Assembly (NCBI GenBank): GCA_032209605.1
Contig: JASFXZ010000009.1
Span: 14,805,553 to 14,869,552, forward strand
Direction of reading: 5' to 3'
From: Mactromeris polynyma
Taxonomy: Eukaryota; Mollusca; Bivalvia; Venerida; Mactridae
DNA length: 64,000 nucleotides
Part shown: in pieces, positions 1-10,700 of the stretch
How positions within the stretch are numbered: the stretch's first letter is position 1
Layout: every line of letters begins with the position of its first letter
Notes under the pieces: model-generated
Database searches by the model: none
Seen by the model: only the letters and a program-made list of their open reading frames with translations
What the model was told of the DNA's origin: nothing
Translations under genes and position numbers: made by a program

Positions 1-304
1 CATTGTCTTCGCACACATACTTTCCTTGAAAATGCAGTAATGCGAGAGACTTTGCGGTGTTTTCACTACTAATGTCCATATAAACATCTCGTTTTAAACC
101 CGATTCATCTTTTCCATTGGGTATCAGACGAGCATATGTTCTTTTCAGCACAATAGGATTCCGTCGAGGAATATTTACGCTACGAACAATGCGCCACTGA
201 TGACCATCATTTTTCCAACCATCAGACTGGTTCTTGTCTTCAGAAAAGTAGACATACACATCTCCATCTGAAGAAGTCGTACCACACAGATTGTAAACAT
301 ATCT
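1..304 (-). CDS. Partial internal exon, CG-1-like domain, gene runs off the left edge
   Basis: On the minus strand one frame is open from about 304 to base 1 (about 100 codons) behind a possible acceptor AG at 305-306. The peptide contains SDGDVYVYFSEDK, then DGWKNDGHQWR, and later KSLALLHFQGKY. The pattern 'NDGHxWR ... hydrophobic LHF/LHY' recalls the CG-1 DNA-binding domain of CAMTA factors (DGHNWRKK ... ALHCYY) and CG-1-like domains in uncharacterised invertebrate proteins. The resemblance is short and from memory, so the family call is weak; the exon itself is better supported by its open frame and sensible composition. No partner exon was found at higher coordinates, though 2440-2720 could hold a non-coding first exon. 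It may equally be a domain captured by a transposon. Confidence 0.45.
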
Positions 305-333
305 CTACATTCCATTATACTTGAAAATCAATA

Positions 334-515
334 CAGTAAAACCTCACTTAAAGACCATCTAAATAATAAGACCACATCAACATTAAGTTCTAACACAATT
401 TTCAAGTCCTTTTTAACAGTTATGCTCTTTAATCAGCCTCAATATTAAGACCACCTCAATAAGAAGACCAGTTTTCAAGGATCCCAAGGATGGTCTTATT
501 ATTGAAGTTTTACTG
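334..515. mobile_element. 182-bp mariner-like MITE, copy 1
   Basis: Terminal inverted repeats start CAGTAAAACCTCACTT and end in the reverse complement GTTTTACTG. A TA precedes the left end; the right flank is CA, so the TA duplication is mutated on that side. The body carries imperfect 'GGTCTTATTATTGAGGT' motifs in both orientations. Copies lie at 22082-22259 (perfect TA duplication), 20372-20522 (truncated) and 32461-32700 (expanded). TA duplication with CAGT ends fits non-autonomous Tc1/mariner elements. It has no coding capacity. Confidence 0.75.
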
Positions 516-627
516 CACAATATATAATCATTTTATAATCATTGTTAAAATAAACCATGCCAGTGAAAATGAGGTGCAGGTCTTTTGGCAGTAATAGGTA
601 CATGTAGTTATGCTTCAGATATACAGT

Positions 628-800
628 CTCATCTCGTTCATTTGAATTCATCAGGTCCGCAGTTTATTTTGAATAATACGTGGTTTCGAATAGCCCATTT
701 CAATTTAACATACCTAAGACTTTACATTTGGACCTGATATTATGTCTGATGACACCAAGTATTCGGATAGAAGGATCTCTAATAAACGCGGTTCAGCGGT
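628..800. mobile_element. Inverted-repeat MITE fragment with ATTCGAA motifs
   Basis: About 170 bp with repeated TTCGAAT/ATTCGGAT motifs and a 'GAATTCATCAGGTCC' segment. It matches, in inverted sense, the elements at 21415-21595 and 8111-8230, which carry 'TCCGAAATAAATATCAGG' and 'GGGCTATTCGAAA'. It is a short non-coding DNA element; I could not fix its ends. Confidence 0.5.
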
Positions 801-1501
801 ATTTAACATTGAGCTTGTATAGATCAAGATAGCCTCATTTGATTAACTGGCACTTAGACTCCTATATGCAGAAATCAATATTAAAATAAGGTTTAAATTA
901 CTGGCAAAACATTATGTTATACTATATGTTCATGATGACAAGCCTACACATATCTATATGGCAGTCTTTGACATAACCCATTTACCCAGTACAAGAGAAT
1001 ACTGATTTGGACAATTACGTAAGTTGTTAACTAAATATATATATAGAAATGGCAAAAATAACCTGATTCAACTGTTTCAGACCACAATTTTATAAATGAA
1101 TGGCAAACACTTTAACTAAAAAATTATATACAGTAAATATGCAGTGACATAAACTCAGGGGTTCAATTTTACCCTGGAGGTGACCCTTTGAACACTGGAA
1201 TTACCCTTAGTGGAACCCCTGTACACTTATTATTTCACCCACCTGAAGGTTTATTAGGTGGAACTTCAGTAAACTTGCTTTCATCAGCTGTATGCAGTAT
1301 CTTCAAGGCTTCTTCAGCTGACAACTCATTTGTTTTCCCTCTGAGATACGGTGTACATGTTACACCAGATTCGGCCATATCGTCATTTCATACCTGTAAT
1401 GTCACCAGATGTATTTATAAGCAAGCAAACCAGCTAATGTAATTTATTACAATTTTTTGTTTATGCACATGTAACCAATGGTTCTATGAAAAGCATATAT
1501 T

Positions 1502-1830
1502 GTAGTGATATGGGGTTTGACAGTCGCCTGGTAAACTCAGTCAATTAGAACACCATATAATAGTGTTCAGAGGGTCATTGGTTTGTGCATCACATCAGGC
1601 TATTTTTTCCCCCTTGATTTACTTCAATGGTGGCAGCGGCCCACAGTTTGACGGCCCACTGTGGTTGAGCCTCATAATATGCCGGAAGGGGGAAGATACG
1701 TGTAGTGCGGGGTTAGACGGTCGCCATGTTAACTCAGTCAGTAGAATGCCATAAAAGTGTTTAGGGGTCATGGGTTTAGAGCCTCACATCGGGTGCACTT
1801 TTCCCCCTTGTTTTACTTCAATATTATAGA
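1502..1830 (+). repeat. Two tandem copies of a tRNA-derived SINE
   Basis: Two related segments (1502-1640 and 1693-1830) each start near a 'GGGGTTAGACGGTCGCC' motif, then a decayed A box (like TTAACTCAGTCAGTAGA), a decayed B box (like GGGTTTAGAGCC) and a tail with TTCCCCCTTG. A better-kept copy lies at 12935-13105. A third, more diverged segment may follow at 1965-2060. The short frames inside are not genes. Confidence 0.6.
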
Positions 1831-2439
1831 ATGAAGTGATAAACAACTTACATATCCCAAGCACAACTCGAAGATAGTAGTATTAGTACTGTTGAATCTG
1901 GCAAGACCCCAAGGGTATCGTTTGATCGCTACAGTGGTTGAGTCTCAAATGCTGGACATTGGATAGGGGTAGCAATATGAGGTTAGATGACCGCTGGGGT
2001 AAGCTCGTTGTTACTGTACTAGTGTAGAGGCGGTTGTGGGTTGGAGCCTTAAATTACTTTAAAAGGCTTAATTTTAATACTTCAGAACAGTAAACTAGTT
2101 AAGTTTAAGTATGTTTGAAAATTAATACTGTGTAGAAGGACAACAGTTGTTTTAAATATCTAGGGACAATGGCTGTGTATACTGATATTATTTCCATCAT
2201 AGCAAGATCATAACAATTGTTTGATAAATAATGATACTTAGTCCCACCCTTGAGGTGGTCGATTACCTCCCCTGCATATAGAATATAAGGGAGGGGGTTG
2301 GTCACCCAGTCAAGAACAAAACTTTAGTTCGTGTGTACATTTTGAAAACAAGGAAGTGAATATTTGAAACAACAGCTGGAACATAAACCATGCTACTTTG
2401 CCAACGGCGTCATAATATATGTGTATTTCAATTTGGGAG

Positions 2440-2720
2440 CACTGCGACGAGTCAACATTTCCGCGCCGAACTCCTTAATGGTTTCGCATTAAATTTTGTC
2501 CACTCCTACCCCTGGAAACTCGCAGGTCGTCCGCACGAAAGCGTTTTAATTTGTGATTAGTTTTGTTCCACTTACCTATCCCAGTACTACCAACATACTG
2601 TTTTATCTCGAGTTACTGAAGCTTTCGATCGCGCCACCCTATCAGACGTACAAAAATGGCGGACTGACCTGCTTTCCCATTCGTACTTTGCACATTCGTA
2701 CTTTCGCACTCAAATATTGG
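2440..2720 (-). promoter_or_regulatory. Possible promoter and non-coding first exon for the left-edge gene
   Basis: This stretch is richer in CG than its surroundings. On the minus strand it reads CCGCCATTTTTGT (a YY1-like core) near 2650 and then GGATAG followed by a consensus donor GTAAGTGG near 2577. The only ATG in between is closed by a stop after six codons, which would suit a non-coding leader exon. There is no direct evidence of transcription. The 2721-3477 interval beyond holds no recognisable feature; a 74-codon plus frame at 2996-3220 has no family resemblance. Confidence 0.2.
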
Positions 2721-3479
2721 CGTTGAAATTAATGAAGTTAAAATTTGTTTGACGTTAATGTGAGCTACATACTGGTGTATTTTTGTGATTCAATCACTGA
2801 AAATCAGACTGTAAAGTAAATTTTCAATTGTTTTTGAATTTCTAGATCCAGTTACGCATAAAAATGAATAAAGTGGTAGGTCTACAGGAAGGGTCACCAA
2901 GTAGCCTACACATCCACCCCTAAAGTACAAAGGGAAATGACAAAATATGCAGATAGCCTCTAATTTCAAATGCAAAAAAGAAACATTAACGATGGATGAA
3001 AATCGTAGTAAATCTACCACAAATGGATTTAAACGACTGTGCATCTATGACATATGTGTGTAGTCATTATTACGACCATGGGATAGGCGGGGCTCACATT
3101 TTCAGAAATGCAAGGAAACGTTTGATACTTTTTGCACTGCAACAAAGTTGGTTTCGGGAGTTGTTCAGAATGTTCTGGGTAAATGAGATGGATGCTGCAG
3201 TAGAAAATTACGGGAGATAACTCGTGTATATTACCTCCCTTACGCCAATTTTTCCCCTCATTTTAATGTATATTTTTTTTACGTTTTAAATCATTTATAA
3301 AATATTAAAGAAAGATTTAACGCAGTGATTCAAGAATAAACATAAATTGTATTTTAAATTCTAAGTAATTTGTATGATATGTAGACGGATGGAAAATCAA
3401 AAAATGTCTTAATTAAAATGCACATGTAGGACTATGTATAAATTTAAAGTGAATATTCCAATGTTTGCATTTTATCCGT

Positions 3480-4660
3480 GTGGCGTTTCCACATACATTA
3501 CAGACAGAGAATAAGTTGCTACAGGGAACGCCACATACATACAAGAGAGAGAATGAGTTGCTACAGGGAACGCCACATACATAAAAGAGAGATAATTAGT
3601 TGCTACAGGGAACGCCACATACATAAAAGAGAGAGAATAAGTTGCTACAGGGAACGCCACATACATAATTAAAAGAGAGATAATTAGTTGCTACAGGGAA
3701 CGCCACATACATAATTAAAAGAGAGAGAATAACTGCTACAGGGAACGCCACATACATAAAAGAGAGATAATATGTTGCTAAAAGAGAGAGAATAAGTTAA
3801 TTGCCACAAGGAACGCCACATACATTATAGAGAGAGAATAAGTTAATTGCCACAAGGAACGCCACATACATTATAGAGAGAGAATAAGTTAATTGCCACA
3901 AGGAACGCCACATACATTATAAAGAGAGAGAATGAGTTGCTAAAAGAGAGAGAATAAGTTAATTGCCACAAGGAACGCCACATATTACATTATAGAGAGA
4001 GAATAGGCTAATTACCACAAGGAACGCCACATACATTATAAAGAGAGAGAATGAGTTGCTACAGGGAACGCCACTTACATTAAAGAGAGATAATATGTTG
4101 CTAAAAGAGAGAGAATAAGTTAATTGCCACAAGGAACACCACATACAATATAGAGAGAGAATAAGCTAATTACCACAAGGAATGCCACATACATTATAAA
4201 GAGAGAGAATGAGTTGCTACAGGGAACGCCACATACATTAAAGAGAGAGAATGAGTTGCTACAGGGAACGCCACTTACATTAAAGAGAGAGAATGAGTTG
4301 CTACAGGGAACGCCACATACATAAAAGAGAGAGAATGAGTTGCTACAGGGAACGCCACATACATAAAAGAGAGAGAATGAGTTGCTACAGGGAACGCCAC
4401 ATACATTAAAGAGAGAGAATGAGTTGCTACAGGGAACGCCACATACATAAAAGAGAGAGAATGAGTTGCTACAGGGAACGCCACTTACATTATAGTGAGA
4501 GAATAAGCTAATTACCACAAGGAACGCCACATACATTATAAAGAGAGAGTCAGTTGCTAAGAGAGAGAGAGAGAGAGAGAATAAGTATAATTGCTACAGG
4601 GAACGCCACATACATTTAAGAGAGAGAATAATTTGCTACAGGGAACGCCACAAACCTCCG
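3480..4660 (-). repeat. Tandem array A, terminus of a dispersed retroposon repeated about 28 times
   Basis: Read on the minus strand, units of about 36-50 bp begin TATGTGGCGTTCCCTGTAGC and end in a TCTCTCTTT-rich run. Two subtypes alternate: one with CCTGTAGCAACTCATT, one with CCTTGTGGCAATTAACTT. The right edge (4640-4680) continues into a TTGTTTTCCCGGAGG sequence, which is the body of the retroposon seen at 7440, 11805, 21720, 32795, 38640, 40905 and 47000. So the array grew from the 3' end of one minus-oriented copy. Long frames across it are by-products of the repetition. It lies just beyond the 3' end of the lectin-like gene. Confidence 0.85.
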
Positions 4661-4722
4661 GGAAAACAACAACGGAGACTAGTATAAAGAAGGTACAACA
4701 AACTACTGTTTGAAATTTCTAT

Positions 4723-4728
4723 TTTATT
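4723..4728 (-). promoter_or_regulatory. Candidate poly(A) signal of the minus-strand lectin-like gene
   Basis: AATAAA on the minus strand, 58 bases past the TGA at 4787. A short 3' UTR would end just before array A. Confidence 0.5.
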
Positions 4729-4786
4729 TAAGTAATGTTGACAAGAAATTCGCACGTGTCATTCGTTTAAAACGCATGACAAACAT

Positions 4787-7700
4787 TCAGTTGCCAATAT
4801 AACCGTAGATTTCCACTTCACACATGCTCAGAGTCTTGTGATTGTTTTTGCTGATGTGGATAGTACTTCCTGTCATCCATTCTGGACAGTACATGTTTAC
4901 AATAGCTGTATTACCATTGGACATCTGACGGTATGCGCAAAATTGGTTATCTACGTGTACAGTAAGCTTCCTCAATTTGGCTCCTGGAATACAGAATACC
5001 AACACGAATGTAACTGGTAGGTCAACATGTCTGAAACCGACTACCGACGGATACATTCAATTATCTTCCATTTGACGAATGCATTAAAACGAAATAACCA
5101 GTCACGGGTATTCGACGATGAATTCAAAACTGTCTAATCGAGTATTTTAGCGTAATGATACAGGACAGGAATACGCGAGGGAACACGCAGAGAACCACGA
5201 TGATACGACCATCATTGCTTCTGGTATTGATTTTGTTGTGTTTAACGCCATTTTCGACATTTTTAATTATACATGGCGATCACGTTGTTCTGACCAGTTT
5301 TCCTGGAATTAATTGTCAACCAGTACTAACGTGTAGCAGCTGACAACTACCCCACGAGTATAAGAGGTGGAGGCAAATGACTGAAGCCATATGTCGCTGA
5401 AGGACATGACCTTCTCCGCCCGGAAGTTGACCACGGTCCTCCCGAGTGACAGCCTAGCGCTTGAAACCAACGACCGAGCTGGCTTGGTGATTGCGAGGAA
5501 AGTCGGTCATATGAATAGTTGTAAGATGGTCTCATTCTAGTGTTTAGATGTAAAAGAAACATTGAAAACAAACCAATGAAAATTGGCTCTTATAATTAAT
5601 GAGGTGATCTTATTTGTTATGTGCTCTGTAGGTGAGGTTCACCGTAGTTATACATGATTCAAATGTATGTTAGTGTGCATATTTCAGCAAAATTGGGAAG
5701 GGACAATAACTTCCGATACCGTAGAACTATCCGCAGCGCTTCAATCAACAACAACTCTGCGTGGACCACGGGATATAATCAGGAGTTAACTCCCTTTATC
5801 AATCGAGAGTTCTCTGCTTTTCTATTTCCATTATATAGTATATGTAGTACTGTACAACATGTATACACTATAGGAGGTATAAATGGAGGAGAACTCTAGA
5901 ATGGATAATGGGAGAGAACTCGTGATAATCTCCTGTGACCCAGTAGATAAATTCCTAGTGGAGCGTTTTACTAGTATATGATATGTTGTACGAGAGGACA
6001 TATGACAACCTACCTAGGTTTTTGTCAATCCGATTCCATATCTTTATATGCCGAATAGAAAACGTTTGATTCAACGTTATTTGCCACCAGGGATCTAATT
6101 CGGTGTTTGTATGTGTACAACATTTGTTTGGACAGATCGGATCCTGATGATCGTTTGTTCGGATACCGTCATTGGCGTACCAGTGGAAACCTTGCCATGC
6201 ATCGGAAGATGTACTAAAGCTGATGTTATAGAGAGCTAGGTTCCCCACAGCTGTAGCAGGTATAATACTACAGTTAGTGTACATGCTAATAGATACTTTG
6301 TTTCAAAAATCCAATTAGCGTCGCGGCCCATGAGCACAATATATTTACAAATATGTACAGGCATTTACAAAGGAATATACAGTTGCGGATTAAATATGTA
6401 AACATATTATAATTGAAAATTAACATTAAATTAAACAAGTGTTGAATAAACTGTCACACTTCTGGTTAACAATATATTAATTATAATGTAATGTTTATTC
6501 AAATGAGTATTATGTTTACAATGATTAAATATAACTACTTCTATACATATATACGCCATTTGTCACGCTGCTCATTATTGTAATAATGATTATTGCTACT
6601 TTGTAAAAAAACAATTTGCGGTGTGTAATATGCAAATAAAAATATCTATCTATATTCCCTGGCTTAATTGTTCATCATATATGTATCACAAATTCTTAAT
6701 ACACACACATATTTTGATACGAACAAAACTGCAGCTTATACAACTTATACAACAATTATTGCAGAAAACATCAACTGTTTACACATAAGTTACAAAAATA
6801 CAGAAATAAAACAAACTGACAGAAAGGACAAGTCTGTTTCCTGTCGAAACGAAGTACGGAAACCTGTTGGTAAAAAGTATGTATCTTACATGTACCACTT
6901 GTTGTATATAATCAATTCTCTCTCTTTATCCATTTTATAGTATATGAATATATGGTACCGTCGTCTATTTTTGACATTTTGATATAAAACCGATCTATTG
7001 GTGAAAAGTCTTTTCTTCCGAGAACGGGACAGTCTTATGGATACCTACTCAGTAGATTCTATCTTATTGTTAAATCCATTCGAATTTATTTGATGCAGAC
7101 AAAAGGCCTAGCTAGTTCTGTATGTTCTGAATACTTACGGCTCTCACAGTTCACACCAGCATAATCAGGCGCACAATGACATAAGTGGTTCCCGAGGCGA
7201 TCCACACACGTACCTCCATTCTGACACGGCGCCGGTGTGCAATCATCTATATCTTAAATATTATATATAAAATTATACGTCAGATCCTAAAGAGCTAAAT
7301 AACCGACTGGTTCGTACAAAAATCTTCTGGCAATACAACTCAACATTTCCAAAGCGGCCCTCTCTTGAGTGACCACCTCCAGTCAGCAACATTTATCAAT
7401 TTTCACAAAGTAAATATTTACTCTGAATTTAACCACACAAAGAGAGATTAAGGAAAACGCCGCACACACAAGACAATGCCTCCTCACACAGATCCCCAGG
7501 AAAACATCATTCTATATCTAATTCATACTCTACCTAAAAGGGACCTTTAACTTCGCAGCAATTGCAAATATCAAAGTGCCAAAAATCAAAGCGTTTTAAA
7601 ACACAAGCTTTCATATCAATGTTGTGGTTTATTTGACGAAAATGTCGCTTATTTGACGTTAACAGAATCTATCAAGTTAGTATAAATGCGTACCCGTGTC

Positions 7701-10700
7701 ACAATAATCACCCGTCCATCCCGGGTCACAGTTACACCGATATTCACTTGACGAAACATGCTCGCAGACTCCGTGTTGGCAGCTGTTAACTACACAACTG
7801 TCACTCTCTGTAAGAAACAAGGTAATGTAACAATGTTCACGTAGTTTGCCAAATACAGTAATGAAGAAACGCGCGTACAAAGATTCTTTGGTACATAATT
7901 ATTACGATTATATGGAACAAAAAAGAGCTGAAAATGTTCCACATTGCCACTAGAATAATGGCGAGTTTATCATAATTTGTCTCTGTAAAATTGCTCTTAA
8001 CTGGCTTTCAACTAGATTATATTTAACAAAATAAGGTCTTTGTTTACTGTCATTCAGTCCTACTTTTTCCAGTTGTGTAGTTTAGTTGGCGTTTGTTTTG
8101 TACAGTTAGTCCTCGTGTATTCGACAATCTTCTATCTGAATACTTGCTTTTATCCGAAATAAATATCAGGTCCCGATGAACGGGCTATTCGAAAATATGA
8201 ATAATTCGTAATGAAATTCGGGCCGATAGGAATGGAGACAACAAACACAGACCTTTTGGAACTTCGGCCATTATTTCATAGAATGAACAGTCTATGGAAG
8301 GTGTGAACTGCAACATTCCCTATGTTAGTTGAAGTCTGTTAGATATCAGATAAATTCACAAAGCTTCTAAGCTTCCGTTTATAATTTCTTTGAAGTTCTG
8401 TGAATAAACTGAAACGAACACAACTGCCAATCAAATGCAGTTCAATACGCACGCAGACAAACACGTAAATGTACGAAGACCGGTGGTGATTATTCCCTTT
8501 TAACTATTTCTCTCTTAGGAAATATTGAATTCGGGAAGTTGAAACCGTGAATTCACGATTTCAACATCAAGAATTCACGACTTCAACTTCGCGAATTCAC
8601 GATTTCACCTTCATGAATTCATGATTTCAACATCAAGAATTCACGACTTCAACTTCACGAATTCACGATTTTAACTTCACGAATTCACGATTTGAACTCA
8701 CGAATTTACGATTTAAACTTCACGAATTCACGATTTCGACTTCACGAATTCACGATTTCAACATGACGAATTCACGATTTGAACATCACGAATTCACGAT
8801 TTCACCTTCATGAATTCACGATTTCAATATCATGAATTCAATATTTCCAATGAGAAAAATAATGATGTGTGAATTACACCACCGGTCTTTGGAATAAACG
8901 TAATACACTACCCAGTTGGCACTTCGGACCACGATAGCCAGCGGGACAAGTGCATTCATAACTGTGACCCGCATCAAAACACGTTCCTCCATTTAAACAA
9001 GGGCTCGAAGCGCAATGTTCTGTAACAGATGTATTATTTCATCAACAATGTTATAATTAACATAGCTATTCTTACTAGATATATAACAGTACAAATGGAT
9101 ATATTTTACCTAGACAGAACGAAAGACACATGTCGTTCTTCAGATCGAACACTAATCTTTTGAATTCGTCAAAACATTAACAATAATTATAGTGTATCCG
9201 CGGTAATTCGAATGGACATCGGACTATCGGAAGTATTCGAAATAGTCCTTCAACAATAACAAACATTAAAGGTAGATAGTCACTTATTTTGGGACAAAAT
9301 ATCCTTAGTTATGAATAGGAGAAATTTGGTGGTAATTTACTTCATACAGACATAATCTACAACAATGCATTGTCACTTTTCCTACATGTTTACCAAAACC
9401 ACAGATACGAGTGTCCGATACCGGTATTTTTTATCTTGACCTACGCGCCGAGTTAGCGCCAGCATAGGAAATACCTGAGTTAGCGCCAGCATAGGAAATA
9501 CCTGAGTTAGCGCCAGCATAGGAAATACCTGAGATAGCGCCAGCATAGGAAATACCTGAGTTAGCGCCAGCATATAGGAAATACCTGAGTTAGCGCCAGT
9601 ATAGGAAATACCCGAGTTAGCGCCAGCATATAGGAAATACCTGAGTTAGCGCCAGTATAGGAAATACCCGAGTTAGCGCCAGCATAGGAAATACCTGAGT
9701 TAGCGCCAGCATAGGAAATACCTGAGATAGCGCCAGCATAGGAAATACCTGAGATAGCGCCAGCATAGGAAATACCTGAGATAGCGCCAGCATAGGAAAT
9801 ACCTGAGATAGCGCCAGCATAGGAAATACCTGAGTTAGCGCCAGTATAGGAAATACCTGAGTTAGCGCCAGTATAGGAAATACCTGAGATAGCGCCAGCA
9901 TATAGGAAATACCCGAGTTAGCGCCAGTATAGGAAATACCTGAGATAGCGCCAGCATAGGAAATACCTGAGTTAGCGCCAGTATAGGAAATACCTGAGTT
10001 AGCGCCAGTATAGGAAATACCTGAGATAGCGCCAGCATATATGAAATACCCGAGTTAGCGCCAGCATAGGAAATACCTGAGTTAGCGCCAGTATAGGAAA
10101 TACCTGAGTTAGCGCCAGTATAGGAAATACCTGAGATAGCGCCAGCATATATGAAATACCCGAGTTAGCGCCAGTATAGGAAATACCTGAGATAGCGCCA
10201 GCATAGGAAATACCTGAGTTAGCACCAGTATAGGAAATACCTGAGTTAGCGCCAGCATATAGGAAATACCTGAGTTAGCGCCAGTATAGGAAATACCTGA
10301 GTTAGCGCCAGCATAGGAAATACCTGAGATAGCGCCAGCATAGGAAATACCTGAGATAGCGCCAGCATAGGAAATACCTGAGATAGCGCCAGCATAGGAA
10401 ATACCTGAGATAGCGCCAGCATAGGAAATACCTGAGATAGCGCCAGCATAGGAAATACCTGAGATAGCGCCAGCATAGGAAATACCTGTATCAGTCTGAC
10501 CTGCGCGCCGAGTTAGCGCCAGCATAGGAAATACCTGAGATAGCGCCAGCATAGGAAATACCTGTATCAGTATGACCTGCGCGCCGAGCTAGCGCCAGCA
10601 TAGGAAATACCTGAGATAGCGCCAGCATATAGGAAATACCTGAGTTAGCGCCAGTATAGGAAATACCTGAGTTAGCGCCAGCATAGGAAATACCTGAGTT

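Noticed and set aside
2996..3220. 74-codon plus-strand frame
   Set aside because: No family resemblance, no splice partner, no promoter evidence; kept only as a note.
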